A DNA stretch of 64,000 nt, taken from the NCBI RefSeq assembly GCF_014779765.1, contig NZ_JACXZA010000001.1, forward strand, positions 744,001-808,000, given 5' to 3'. Both the position numbers and the translations under genes were made by a program. The notes below the pieces were generated by a model. The model worked only from the letters and a program-made list of their open reading frames with translations, did no database searches and was not told the DNA's origin. This document shows positions 54,694 to 64,000 of this stretch, piece after piece. How positions within the stretch are numbered: the stretch's first letter is position 1; each line of letters begins with the position of its first letter. The DNA is from Paenibacillus terricola (GTDB lineage Bacteria > Bacillota > Bacilli > Paenibacillales > Paenibacillaceae).

Positions 54694-57600
54694 ATGAGAT
54701 TTGCCGACTTAGCCGCAATGCTCGAGCAGCGGGCTATGGACGAGGCAGGTGCAGGTATCGTTTTTATACGTAAAAAAGGCGATGAACGGCTCTCGTACCG
54801 CCAATTGTACAAAGAGAGCCTTCAGCTTGCCGGTCAACTGCGCTCGTATGGCATGCGGCCAGGCGATGAAGTCGTGCTTCGCATAGAAGATATGCGGAGC
54901 TTCGTGAGAGCTTTCTGGGCGGCTGTTCTTAGCAGCATGATTCCCGTTCCGCTTGCTTCCGGCGGTGGAGATGAGAGTCTAGCGAAGCTGTACAAGGTAT
55001 GGGGGGTGCTTCGGCGTCCTTGGCTCATTACAGACGAAGCGAAGATGCTCCTTCAGGTAATCGGTTCGGGGAATGGTTCAATTCCAGCTGAAGCTGTTGT
55101 GGACTGGAAACTATTCGTTGATCAACCGTCAGGTATCGGACACGTGGAGCTGTATTCGTCTGAGCATGTTGATGAAGGGGACTCATATGCCTTGCCTGAT
55201 TCGAATGCCGATTCCCTAGCGTTCATTCAGTTTTCTTCCGGTTCGACCGGCGATCCGAAAGGCGTCATGCTCACGAACCGCAACCTGATGTCCAATATGG
55301 ATGCGATCGTATCAGGCTCGCGCTCAACGCCAAGCGATCGCTCGCTCAGCTGGATGCCGCTGACGCATGATATGGGTTTGATCGGTTTTCACCTGTCCCC
55401 GATCTACGCTGGCATGAATCAATATTTGATGCAGCCGGCGCAATTTATGATGGATCCCGCGATGTGGCTTGCCAAAACATCTGAATATCGCATTACGTCC
55501 ATTGCGTCGCCTAATTTTGGTTATAAGCATGTCCTTGGCCGATTGAAGCCATCGGAGAGGCACGACTGGGATTTATCGGCTGTCCGGCTTATTTTCAATG
55601 GCGCGGAGCCGATCTCCGCTCAGTGGGCCGATCGTTTCGTCGATGCACTCGCTGATTACGGGTTGAATCCGGCTGCCATGTTTCCGGTGTATGGCATGGC
55701 TGAAGCGACGCTCGCTGTCACTTTTCCGCCTGTGGAGGAGCGGCTCGTATCGGTATCGGTTCAGCAGCAATCGCTTAAACTCGGCGGTTCAGCCGTTATC
55801 GCTGAAGAAACAGTGGATGGGACGATTACATTCGTCGACGTCGGCTTGCCCGTAGCGGACTGTGAGGTTCGCATTGCGGATGATGAAGATCGTATGCTGC
55901 CGGAGCTGGCGGTTGGCCACATTCATATTCGCGGAGCTGGTGTAACGACGGGGTACTACAATAACGCGGAAGCGAATCATGCCGCCTTCACCGCTGACGG
56001 CTGGCTGCGGACTGGCGATATCGGGTTTGTGAAAGCAGGCAGGCTGATCATAACGGGCCGATTCAAAGACATCATGTTCGTTCGCGGGCAAAATGTTTAT
56101 CCGCATGACGTAGAACGCCGAGCGGAGGAATTGGACGGCACCGGCAATGGCCGCGCGGCAGTATGCGGGGTAAAGCTGCCCGATTCCGGCGATGAGGAAA
56201 TCGTCTTATTCGTCGTCCATCGCGGCAAGCTGGAACGGTTCGCCGAGCAGGCGAGACTTTGGAGGAAGCAGTTAAATCGCGAGTTGGGCATGGACGTATA
56301 TGCCATCGTTCCGATTCGGACGATTCCGCGGACGACGAGCGGCAAGATCCAACGGTATCTGCTCGCTGAACGTTGGCAAGCTGGTGAGTGGACTTCCATT
56401 ATGCAGGAGTTGGCGGAGCTCGATTGCCAGGGGAGCCAGACTTCTGTTTCGAAGGAGAAAGATAACCTATCAAGTGAGACAATCGATGGGATAAATGCTG
56501 CGGAATACCCGGACCGCTTCGAAGAATTGACCGCTATTTGGCGAGAGGCATTGGGCAAAGAGCAGTTGACTATTGGGCTTGACAGCCACTTCTTGGAGTT
56601 GGGCGGCAACTCGCTTAAGGCGGCTTATGCCGCTCATGCGATAAGCGCTCGTTGGCGCACGGATATATCGATTCGCGAGCTGTATCAGTGTCCAACGCCA
56701 AGGCTGCTTTTAGCTCGACTAGCAGCAGAGGAAGCGGGAGCTGCAATCGGCGAAGCCGCTAGTTCAACTGATTTGCAACTCTTGGTTCGATCGGATCGGA
56801 ATGAGCCGTTCACAGCTGCATCTTATGCTGAAGCTCGAATCGCGCTTGTTGAGCAGGCGGAAGGGATCGGCAATGCTTATGTCATTGCGGTAGCGCTGCA
56901 AGCCGATGGTCCTTTGGCAGCGGATAAGGTTTATGCTGCATTATCTACGTTGATTGAAAGGCATGAAACGTTGCGAACGAGCTATCGCTGGCAGAATGGA
57001 GAGGTTAGAGCGGTGCCGCTGCAGGCGGGACAATGGAATGACAGCTGGTGGGGTGTCGTTCATGTCGAAGAAGGACGAGCAGATCAGGAACATAGCGACC
57101 TATTGCTGCGACCGTTCGACTTATCTTCTCCACCGCTGTTACGCGCGCTGCTCGTGACAGATGGTAATCTGCAGCATGAGCTTCTGTTAGCTATCCATCA
57201 TATTGCGGCTGACGGTGTTGCGATGAATGTGCTGCTGAACGAATTTACGGCATTGTTGGTTGGCCATACGCTAGAGGGACTGCAAGCGAGTTATCGGGAT
57301 TATGCAGAAATGGAGCGCAAGCGGCATGGTTCTGCTGTAATAGAGCTTTCACTTGGTTATTGGAAGCAGCAATTAGCAGGTCGGCTTCCGGTTATCGAAT
57401 GGCCGGCATCTGCAGCGAGAGCAGACAAGCGTACCTACCGCGGAGGAACGGTACAAAGTCAGCTTCCCGCTTCGGTGACCAAGCGTCTCCAGCAGCTAGC
57501 TGCGACGCAGCATGCTCCAATGTCGGCGGTGCTTCAATCGCTGCTCGGCATGCTCCTGCACCGATATACCGGACAGGAACAATTCGTAATCGGCATGCTG

Positions 57601-60600
57601 CTGGCGGGCCGCGATCATCCGAGCACTGCTGCAATCGTCGGTATGTTCAATAACTACGTACCGATTCGGATGCATGCGGCAGGCAACGTTTCACTTCAAG
57701 AGTTACTGGCTGAGACCCGTACGACTGTCCTGGATGCGCTCCGTCACGGCAGCGTTCCTTATGAATTAATTACTTCGCTTACAGAGGTTTCGCCAGAGCG
57801 AGGACGTAATCCATTGTTCGATACGATGCTCGTGCTGCATAACCAGACGGAAGGCATCCGTACAGCGTTCAAGGCAGCAGGCTGCCAATTCGAGCAGCGG
57901 TTTCTGGATACGAACTCTGCGAAGCTGGATCTGAAGCTTGATGTGTTCCCGGAAGCATCCGGGGAACTAAGCTGCGTCTGGGAATACAACGAAGCGCTGT
58001 TCACCCGTCAAGCGGCGGAACGATTAGCTCGCTTATGGTTAAAGCTGGTGCAGCAGGCTGTAGAACGTCCTGATGCTACTATTCGTGAGCTGGAACTACT
58101 GGACGAGCAGGAGCGGGAATTACTGCTGCATACATTTAACGCAACGGCAATCGAGCATCGGTTCGAGGAAGCAACCTTGCACGGAATGTTCCGTCGACAA
58201 GCAGAACGGGTACCCGAACGGATCGCGGCGGCATTCGGTGGTGGCGCCAAGGCACAGCTTACCTATCGCGAGCTTAATGAGCGGTCAGATCGACTCGCGA
58301 AGCAGCTGCGGAGACAAGGCGTACAACGTGGCTACGCAGTTGGCTTAATGGCTGAACGTTCACCTGCCATGATGGTTGGCGTACTCGGGATTCTGAAGGC
58401 GGGCGGCGCTTATGTGCCGCTGCCGCCTGATTTTCCGACGGAGCGTCTGCGTTTCATGACGGAGGAGAGCGGACTGGATGTCGTATGCGTGCAGGAAGCA
58501 TGGGGGGATACGGCAGCAGGTGCGCTGCCCGAGATGAAGCTTCTCTCGATTCATGAGGATGGTTATTGCGATTGCGAGCGCTCTGAACTAGAAACCTATG
58601 ATGAACTTCTAACCAATGATGAATCAGTTACCGCTGATGACTTGGCTTATATTCTGTTCACTTCCGGCTCTACCGGCCGGCCGAAGGGCGTCATGATCCG
58701 CCATGGTGCCGTCTTGAACCGCATTGGTTGGATGCAGCGCGCTTATCCGCTCGACGCGGGAGACGTCATCGTACAGAAGACGCCTTACAGCTTCGATGTC
58801 TCGGTCTGGGAGCTGTTCTGGTGGATGCTTGCTGGCGCATCAGCGACTTTCCTTGCTCCTGGCGATGAGAAAGACCCAGCTGCGCTGCTGCAGGCGATTG
58901 AGGCGAGCGGCGCGACGACGATCCATTTTGTGCCGTCGATGCTGGCGGCTTTCACGGATTCATTGCAGCCTCAGCCAGTAGAACAGCTTCAGCGCAAGCT
59001 GCGAACGCTGCGCCGCGTGTTCGCGAGCGGAGAAGCGCTCCAGCCGAGTCATGTGGATCGATTCTACGAACAGATGACCCGAGCAAGCAATACCGAGTCA
59101 AGGTTGATTAATTTGTACGGGCCGACCGAAGCGACGGTGGACGTTACCGTGTACGAATGCGAACCAGGGGCGAAGCTTCGCACCGTGCCGATCGGTCGCC
59201 CGATCGATAATACGACAGCATACGTCTTGAGTCCGAACGGAATGGAGCTTCAACCAATCGGGATCGCAGGAGAGTTATGTATTGGAGGCGTTCAAGTCGC
59301 AGCCGGCTATGTGAATCGGCCAGAGCTGACAGCGGAGCGGTTCGTGCCAGACCCATTCTCAGATGTAACGGACGCTCGGCTGTATCGGACAGGCGATCTC
59401 GTACGCTGGACGGAAGAGGGAACGCTCGATTATTTGGGCCGAATCGACAATCAGGTGAAGATTCGTGGTCACCGCATCGAGCTTGGCGAGATTGAGCGTG
59501 CACTGCTGTCGCATGAAGCGGTATCAGAAGCGGTCGTAACCACCGTTGATGGCGCGGCAGAAGGCGATCGTTCGATATGGGCCTATATCGTGGCGAGCCG
59601 CACTTGCACTTCCACGGAACTGCGCGAGCATTGCGCGGCGCTGCTGCCTGCGTATATGCTGCCAGTCGTCTGCATACAGCTGGAGCAAATGCCGCTGACG
59701 GCAAGCGGCAAAGCAGACCGGAAGGCACTGCCGAAACCGCCGGCTATTATATCCATGGAGACGGGCTCAACACATATTGAGCCGAGAACCGCGACGGAGC
59801 AAGCATTGGCAGCGCTCTGGCAGGAGCTGCTTGGACGTGAGCCGATTGGTGCGGACGATGACTTCTTCGCAATAGGCGGTCATTCGTTGAAGGGCGCATC
59901 TCTGCTGGCCTCCATCCATCGCACCTTCCAGTGTACGTTGTCATTGCGGGATATTTTCAACCATTCTACGGTCAGGCAGTTGGCCGCTCGCATTGATGAG
60001 CAGAATGCGGAACGCAGGGCGGACGGTTATGAAGACCTTCCGAAGCAGCCGCGTCGAGCAGAATATCCATTGTCTATGGGTCAAAATCGTCTGTTTGTGC
60101 TGCAGCAGCTCGATCCAGCTAGTACGGGCTATCATGTTTCGGCAACCCTGCGCATTACGGGGCCGCTGGATCTGGCACGCTTGCGTGCGGCGTTCCAATC
60201 CCTTATCGATCAGCATGAGATGCTGCGTGCATCGTTTCACTGGGTCGATGGACAACCTGTCATGCGGATCGCGCCAGCGACAGAAGCGGAATGGGAGTGG
60301 GTGGATGAACGCCACTCGAGTTCGATTGCCGCAGCAGACAGCTTCTCGCGGCCGTTTGACCTTCAACAGGCTCCGCTGCTTCGGCTGCAGCTAGCAGCAG
60401 TGGACAACCAAGAACATCGGCTGCTGCTTGAGATGCATCACCTTATCGCTGACGGGCTGTCGATCGCGGTATTAGCTCGACAGTTTATGACGTTGTACGA
60501 GGGCCAAGAATTGGAGCCATCCAGAGCCGCTTACGTCGACTATAGTGCGTGGCAGGAGCAGTGGATGTCGACTGAACAAAGCGGTAAGCAGGAGCAGTTC

Positions 60601-63600
60601 TGGCAGCAGACGCTGGCGGGGACGCCTCCGACGCTGTCGCTTCCAGCCGATTTCAGCCGTCCGGACCGGCTCGAATTCGCAGGCGACGATGTTCGAGTCG
60701 AGCTGAATGAGATGCTGGTGACGCGGCTGCAATCACTTACCACAAAGTCTGGCGCAACGATGTTCATGACGCTGCTGACGGCGTTCCAAGCGCTTCTGCA
60801 CCGGTATACGGGGGAAGAAGATATTTGGATTGGCACACCGGTCGGCGGCAGACCTCATTCTCAGCTTCATGAAATGATCGGGATGTTCGTTAACACGGTC
60901 GTCATTCGTTGTATGCCGCACGGCAGCCTAACCTTCCGCGAACTGCTTGCGCATACGCGTGAACAGTCGATTTCGGCGTTGGATAACGATCGGTATCCGT
61001 TCGAGCGGCTGGTCGATAAGCTGTCGGTTCGGCGGGATAACAGCCGCAATCCATTGTTTGATGTCATGTTTATTGTGCAAAATACGTCGATTCCAGCTGT
61101 CGCATGCGGAGACGTCGTATTCGAACCTGTCGACCAGCGTACATCAACATCCAAATTCGATTTGACTCTGGAGGTTATCGAGAAGGCAGGCAGCGATTCG
61201 CTGCAATGCCGTTTCGAATACCGGACGAAGCTGTTCCGCCGAGAGCGGATCGAGAGGATGGCCGGTCATTGGCTTCGCCTTCTGGAGTCGGCGGTGAGCA
61301 ATCCGGATGTACCGCTCAGCGAGTTGGCGCTGCTGGACGAGCAAGAGCGGGAACAGCTGCTGCACAGGTTCAACAGGGCGGCAATGGAACATCCGTACGA
61401 AGCATTGACCCTGCATGATATGTTCCGTCTACAGGCGAAACGTACGCCAGAGCGGATCGCAGCAGTATTCGGCGGCACGATATCACTGACTTACCAAGAG
61501 CTTGATCTACGATCAGATCGTCTGGCGAAGCAGCTGCAGTCACATGGTGTGCGTCTGGGGGGCGCAGTAGGCCTGATGACCGAGCGGTCGCCGGCACTGA
61601 TAGTTGGCGTTCTTGCGATTATGAAAGCGGGAGGCGCGTATGTGCCGCTGCCGCCGGATTTTCCAGCGGAGAGGCTGCGCTTCATGACAGAGGACAGCGG
61701 GCTGGAAGTCATATGCGTGCAGGAGGATTGGGTGAATGCTGCGGCGTCCGCGCTGCCCGAGAAGCGGATCGTTACGCTTAATACGGAAGGCGAGTGCACG
61801 TCTTCTCATTTGAGTTCAACCGATGATCTTCATCTCAGCGCAGCCAACGTCACGGCCGACGATCTCGCGTACATTTTGTTCACCTCTGGTTCAACGGGCA
61901 GACCAAAGGGCGTCATGATCCGCCACGGCGCCGTCATGAACCGAATCGGTTGGATGCAGCGGGCATATCCGCTTCAAGCGGAGGATGTCATCGTGCAGAA
62001 AACGCCTTACAGCTTCGACGTCTCCGTCTGGGAGCTGTTCTGGTGGATGCTTGCCGGCGCATCTGCATCTTTCCTTGCGCCTGGAGCGGAGAGGGATCCC
62101 GATGCGCTGCTGCAAGCCATCGAGACGAGCGGCGCAACGACGATTCATTTTGTGCCATCGATGCTGGCGGCCTTCACGGAATCAGCGCAGCTTAAGCCAG
62201 TAGAACAGCTCCAGCGCAAGCTTCGGACGCTCCGCTACGTATTCGCCAGCGGTGAAGCGCTGCAGCCAAGCCATGTGGAGAGGTTCTACGACTTGATGAT
62301 GGCAGCGGGAAATACAGAATCCCGGCTGATCAACTTGTACGGTCCGACAGAAGCAACCGTCGACGTAACGGTGTATGAATGCGAGCCAGGAGCTCGGCTG
62401 CACGCTGTACCGATTGGCCGGCCGATCGATAATACGACAGCGTACGTCTTGAGTCCGAACGGATTGGAGTTTCAACCAATCGGGATTGCAGGAGAGCTTT
62501 GCATTGGAGGCGTTCAAGTCGCAGCGGGTTATGTGAATCGGCCAGAGCTGACGGCGGAGCGGTTCGTGCCAGATCCATTCTCACATGATCTAAGCGGACG
62601 TTTGTATCGGTCGGGCGATTTGGTGCGCTGGACGGAAGATGGGATGCTGGACTACTTGGGCCGGATCGACAATCAGGTGAAGATTCGTGGTCACCGCATC
62701 GAGCTTGGTGAGATCGAACGTGCGCTGTTGACGCATGAAGCGGTGTCAGAAGCGATTGTGACCGTTGTTGACGGAAATTCGACATCGAAGGATGAGCGCT
62801 CCATATGCGCATACATCGTCGCTGGGCGCTCTTGCACAGCAAGCGAGCTGCGCGAGCACTGCGCTGCGCTGCTGCCAGTCTACATGCTGCCAACAGCCTA
62901 CGTGCAGCTGGAGCAAATGCCGCTTACAGCAAGCGGCAAGGCAGATCGCAAAGCGCTGCCTCAACCGCATGCCGGCACGTCCATGAAGACAGGCACAGCC
63001 TACGAGGAGCCGCGAACAGAGACCGAGAAAGCGTTGGCAGCTCTCTGGCAGGAGCTTCTGCAGCGAGATCGAGTCGGCGCACGCGATCAATTTTTCGAGC
63101 TGGGCGGCAATTCGCTGCTGCTCATTCGGCTTCATCGGGCGCTGCAGGATCGGTATCCGCAGTATGAAACCGTCAGCGTAGGCGACTTGTTTGCATATCC
63201 GACGATTGAGCAGCTGGCTAGATATTTAGACGAATCAAGTATACAGACGGCGGTAACGCCTGAGTTGATTGCGCTGCCTGACAGCTGGCGTGTCGAGCTG
63301 GAACCGAGCAGAACGATTCAGCTTTATCGCTCCACTCTGCCGGAGGAAACGGTCGAGCAGCTGACTATGCTTGGGCAATCGGCGGGGCTCGCTGCTCAAG
63401 AGGCAGCGCTTGGGATATTCTTGCTCGTATTCGCTCAGCAATTGGGACGACCAGCCTATGAACTGGCTGTTTGCGGGTTCGGCGAGGAGATGAGACTGCT
63501 GCGAGTCGATCTCCGCCAAACCAGAGGTTTCGCAGACATAATGGCCTTCGTCGGCAGCTGGCAGACAGAATATTCGCCTGTGCGTGCTGCAGCACCCAAA

Positions 63601-63843
63601 CGCAGGGCAATTCAGGATGGCGAAGCGTTGGTTGTATTCCGCGCGGCGCCTTCTGCGGAGCTGACGACCGATTGGACAAGCCGAGCGGCTGTCGTGTTCG
63701 GAGTTGAGCTTGCGGCGTCCAGTCTGCAGCTGCGCATCGATGCATCAGTGGTCAGCAAGCAGAAAGCGGCACAGTTGCTGCAAGCTTTCGCTGCTGCCTG
63801 CCGCAAGCTTGCACCGGCCGCTGCATCCCGCGCGGAGCAATAG
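54694..63843 (+). CDS. NRPS 3: acyl ligase - T - C - A(Ser) - T - C - A(Ser) - T - half C
   Basis: A 3049-residue synthetase. The N-terminal acyl-AMP ligase (about 1-590; FSSGSTGDPKG near 180, SWMPLTHDMGLIGFHLSP) loads a carrier (GGNSLKA near 636) with a fatty or other carboxylic acid. C1 has AIHHIAADG near 833. A1 has FTSGSTGRPKG near 1322 and code D-V-W-H-F-S-L-V-D, a serine code, followed by T with GGHSLKG near 1727. C2 has EMHHLIADG near 1913. A2 (near 2396) has the same serine code, followed by T with GGNSLLL near 2803. The last about 190 residues are a condensation C-lobe only. Expected output is acyl-Ser-Ser on the last carrier. There is no TE or E domain. ATG 54694 follows GGGAAAGGGG. 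Confidence 0.93.
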   Translation: MRFADLAAMLEQRAMDEAGAGIVFIRKKGDERLSYRQLYKESLQLAGQLRSYGMRPGDEVVLRIEDMRSFVRAFWAAVLSSMIPVPLASGGGDESLAKLYKVWGVLRRPWLITDEAKMLLQVIGSGNGSIPAEAVVDWKLFVDQPSGIGHVELYSSEHVDEGDSYALPDSNADSLAFIQFSSGSTGDPKGVMLTNRNLMSNMDAIVSGSRSTPSDRSLSWMPLTHDMGLIGFHLSPIYAGMNQYLMQPAQFMMDPAMWLAKTSEYRITSIASPNFGYKHVLGRLKPSERHDWDLSAVRLIFNGAEPISAQWADRFVDALADYGLNPAAMFPVYGMAEATLAVTFPPVEERLVSVSVQQQSLKLGGSAVIAEETVDGTITFVDVGLPVADCEVRIADDEDRMLPELAVGHIHIRGAGVTTGYYNNAEANHAAFTADGWLRTGDIGFVKAGRLIITGRFKDIMFVRGQNVYPHDVERRAEELDGTGNGRAAVCGVKLPDSGDEEIVLFVVHRGKLERFAEQARLWRKQLNRELGMDVYAIVPIRTIPRTTSGKIQRYLLAERWQAGEWTSIMQELAELDCQGSQTSVSKEKDNLSSETIDGINAAEYPDRFEELTAIWREALGKEQLTIGLDSHFLELGGNSLKAAYAAHAISARWRTDISIRELYQCPTPRLLLARLAAEEAGAAIGEAASSTDLQLLVRSDRNEPFTAASYAEARIALVEQAEGIGNAYVIAVALQADGPLAADKVYAALSTLIERHETLRTSYRWQNGEVRAVPLQAGQWNDSWWGVVHVEEGRADQEHSDLLLRPFDLSSPPLLRALLVTDGNLQHELLLAIHHIAADGVAMNVLLNEFTALLVGHTLEGLQASYRDYAEMERKRHGSAVIELSLGYWKQQLAGRLPVIEWPASAARADKRTYRGGTVQSQLPASVTKRLQQLAATQHAPMSAVLQSLLGMLLHRYTGQEQFVIGMLLAGRDHPSTAAIVGMFNNYVPIRMHAAGNVSLQELLAETRTTVLDALRHGSVPYELITSLTEVSPERGRNPLFDTMLVLHNQTEGIRTAFKAAGCQFEQRFLDTNSAKLDLKLDVFPEASGELSCVWEYNEALFTRQAAERLARLWLKLVQQAVERPDATIRELELLDEQERELLLHTFNATAIEHRFEEATLHGMFRRQAERVPERIAAAFGGGAKAQLTYRELNERSDRLAKQLRRQGVQRGYAVGLMAERSPAMMVGVLGILKAGGAYVPLPPDFPTERLRFMTEESGLDVVCVQEAWGDTAAGALPEMKLLSIHEDGYCDCERSELETYDELLTNDESVTADDLAYILFTSGSTGRPKGVMIRHGAVLNRIGWMQRAYPLDAGDVIVQKTPYSFDVSVWELFWWMLAGASATFLAPGDEKDPAALLQAIEASGATTIHFVPSMLAAFTDSLQPQPVEQLQRKLRTLRRVFASGEALQPSHVDRFYEQMTRASNTESRLINLYGPTEATVDVTVYECEPGAKLRTVPIGRPIDNTTAYVLSPNGMELQPIGIAGELCIGGVQVAAGYVNRPELTAERFVPDPFSDVTDARLYRTGDLVRWTEEGTLDYLGRIDNQVKIRGHRIELGEIERALLSHEAVSEAVVTTVDGAAEGDRSIWAYIVASRTCTSTELREHCAALLPAYMLPVVCIQLEQMPLTASGKADRKALPKPPAIISMETGSTHIEPRTATEQALAALWQELLGREPIGADDDFFAIGGHSLKGASLLASIHRTFQCTLSLRDIFNHSTVRQLAARIDEQNAERRADGYEDLPKQPRRAEYPLSMGQNRLFVLQQLDPASTGYHVSATLRITGPLDLARLRAAFQSLIDQHEMLRASFHWVDGQPVMRIAPATEAEWEWVDERHSSSIAAADSFSRPFDLQQAPLLRLQLAAVDNQEHRLLLEMHHLIADGLSIAVLARQFMTLYEGQELEPSRAAYVDYSAWQEQWMSTEQSGKQEQFWQQTLAGTPPTLSLPADFSRPDRLEFAGDDVRVELNEMLVTRLQSLTTKSGATMFMTLLTAFQALLHRYTGEEDIWIGTPVGGRPHSQLHEMIGMFVNTVVIRCMPHGSLTFRELLAHTREQSISALDNDRYPFERLVDKLSVRRDNSRNPLFDVMFIVQNTSIPAVACGDVVFEPVDQRTSTSKFDLTLEVIEKAGSDSLQCRFEYRTKLFRRERIERMAGHWLRLLESAVSNPDVPLSELALLDEQEREQLLHRFNRAAMEHPYEALTLHDMFRLQAKRTPERIAAVFGGTISLTYQELDLRSDRLAKQLQSHGVRLGGAVGLMTERSPALIVGVLAIMKAGGAYVPLPPDFPAERLRFMTEDSGLEVICVQEDWVNAAASALPEKRIVTLNTEGECTSSHLSSTDDLHLSAANVTADDLAYILFTSGSTGRPKGVMIRHGAVMNRIGWMQRAYPLQAEDVIVQKTPYSFDVSVWELFWWMLAGASASFLAPGAERDPDALLQAIETSGATTIHFVPSMLAAFTESAQLKPVEQLQRKLRTLRYVFASGEALQPSHVERFYDLMMAAGNTESRLINLYGPTEATVDVTVYECEPGARLHAVPIGRPIDNTTAYVLSPNGLEFQPIGIAGELCIGGVQVAAGYVNRPELTAERFVPDPFSHDLSGRLYRSGDLVRWTEDGMLDYLGRIDNQVKIRGHRIELGEIERALLTHEAVSEAIVTVVDGNSTSKDERSICAYIVAGRSCTASELREHCAALLPVYMLPTAYVQLEQMPLTASGKADRKALPQPHAGTSMKTGTAYEEPRTETEKALAALWQELLQRDRVGARDQFFELGGNSLLLIRLHRALQDRYPQYETVSVGDLFAYPTIEQLARYLDESSIQTAVTPELIALPDSWRVELEPSRTIQLYRSTLPEETVEQLTMLGQSAGLAAQEAALGIFLLVFAQQLGRPAYELAVCGFGEEMRLLRVDLRQTRGFADIMAFVGSWQTEYSPVRAAAPKRRAIQDGEALVVFRAAPSAELTTDWTSRAAVVFGVELAASSLQLRIDASVVSKQKAAQLLQAFAAACRKLAPAAASRAEQ

Positions 63844-63901
63844 CTATGGCATGACAGAGTAGAAGCATCGTACCTTAACGACGAAAGGAAAGGGATCGAT
63901 T

Positions 63902-64000
63902 GTGAGATTCAATGTGAAAGTGCTAGCTGGCTCCGTGCTGCATGCGGTGTTGTATTTGTTTGTGTTCTGGGTTATTTCGGAGCTTCATGGCAAGCTGGTC
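63902..64000 (+). CDS. Start of a membrane protein gene (partial, runs off the window)
   Basis: The frame opens at GTG 63902 after GGAAAGGGA and stays open for 33 codons to the window edge. The product begins MRFNVKVLAGSVLHAVLYLF with a hydrophobic segment through about residue 25 (VFWVISELHGKLV). The gene is probably part of the NRPS operon, since it starts 58 bases after NRPS 3 with no terminator. The function cannot be told from this fragment. Confidence 0.6.
   Translation, partial: MRFNVKVLAGSVLHAVLYLFVFWVISELHGKLV

Overview
The window is a chromosomal segment of a spore-forming, rod-shaped Firmicute, most likely Paenibacillus or a close relative in the Paenibacillaceae. The evidence is gene order: mreC-mreD-minC-minD, spoIVFA-spoIVFB, rplU-prp-rpmA, spo0B-obgE, pheB-pheA, safA, bofC-ruvAB, queA-tgt-yajC, spoVB-comN-secD/secF and recJ-apt-relA-dtd follow the Bacillus subtilis 240-degree region. 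An RNase E/G gene, a ruvC gene, separate secD and secF genes, a GH74 xyloglucanase and a large NRPS cluster fit Paenibacillaceae better than Bacillus. No rRNA or tRNA genes, CRISPR arrays or intact transposons were seen.

Layout. 1-3406: cell shape and division genes (mreC end, mreD, minC, minD, rodA). 3457-8400: two insertions relative to Bacillus, a D-2-hydroxyacid dehydrogenase and, on the minus strand, a secreted modular xyloglucanase with a catabolite-repressed control region. 8428-15053: spoIVFA/spoIVFB (sigma-K activation), RNase G, the L21-Prp-L27 ribosomal operon with an L21 leader, spo0B and obgE. 15054-15680: tandem and palindromic repeats. 15721-19494: pheB, hom, thrB, pheA. 19686-23400: spore genes safA (29 repeats) and bofC, and a small His-rich membrane protein. 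23867-30805: ruvCAB, a SpoIID/LytB-family protein, queA, tgt, yajC. 30854-34711: four membrane-protein genes (PAP2, YrzE, DUF421, SpoVB). 34968-38363: comN, secD, secF and a CDF-family protein with a degenerate metal site. 38364-38829: a second repeat patch. 38830-44712: recJ, apt, relA, dtd. 45300-64000: an NRPS gene cluster that runs off the end of the window.

The NRPS cluster is the accessory system of most interest. It has three synthetases: A(Phe-like code)-T-C, A(Cys-like code with an embedded methyltransferase)-T, and acyl-ligase-T-C-A(Ser)-T-C-A(Ser)-T. It also has a type II thioesterase and a 363-residue protein with features of the BtrH/papain-like fold. A Fur-like box and a good sigma-A promoter precede the first gene. 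The predicted parts are an acyl starter, two serines, a phenylalanine-type residue and a methylated cysteine-type residue. Each synthetase carries one half condensation domain without the HHxxxDG motif, so the module order cannot be read from gene order. The product is unknown from this sequence.

All calls come from reading the sequence and remembered family knowledge. No database search was run. Promoter, operator and terminator calls are consensus matches by eye.
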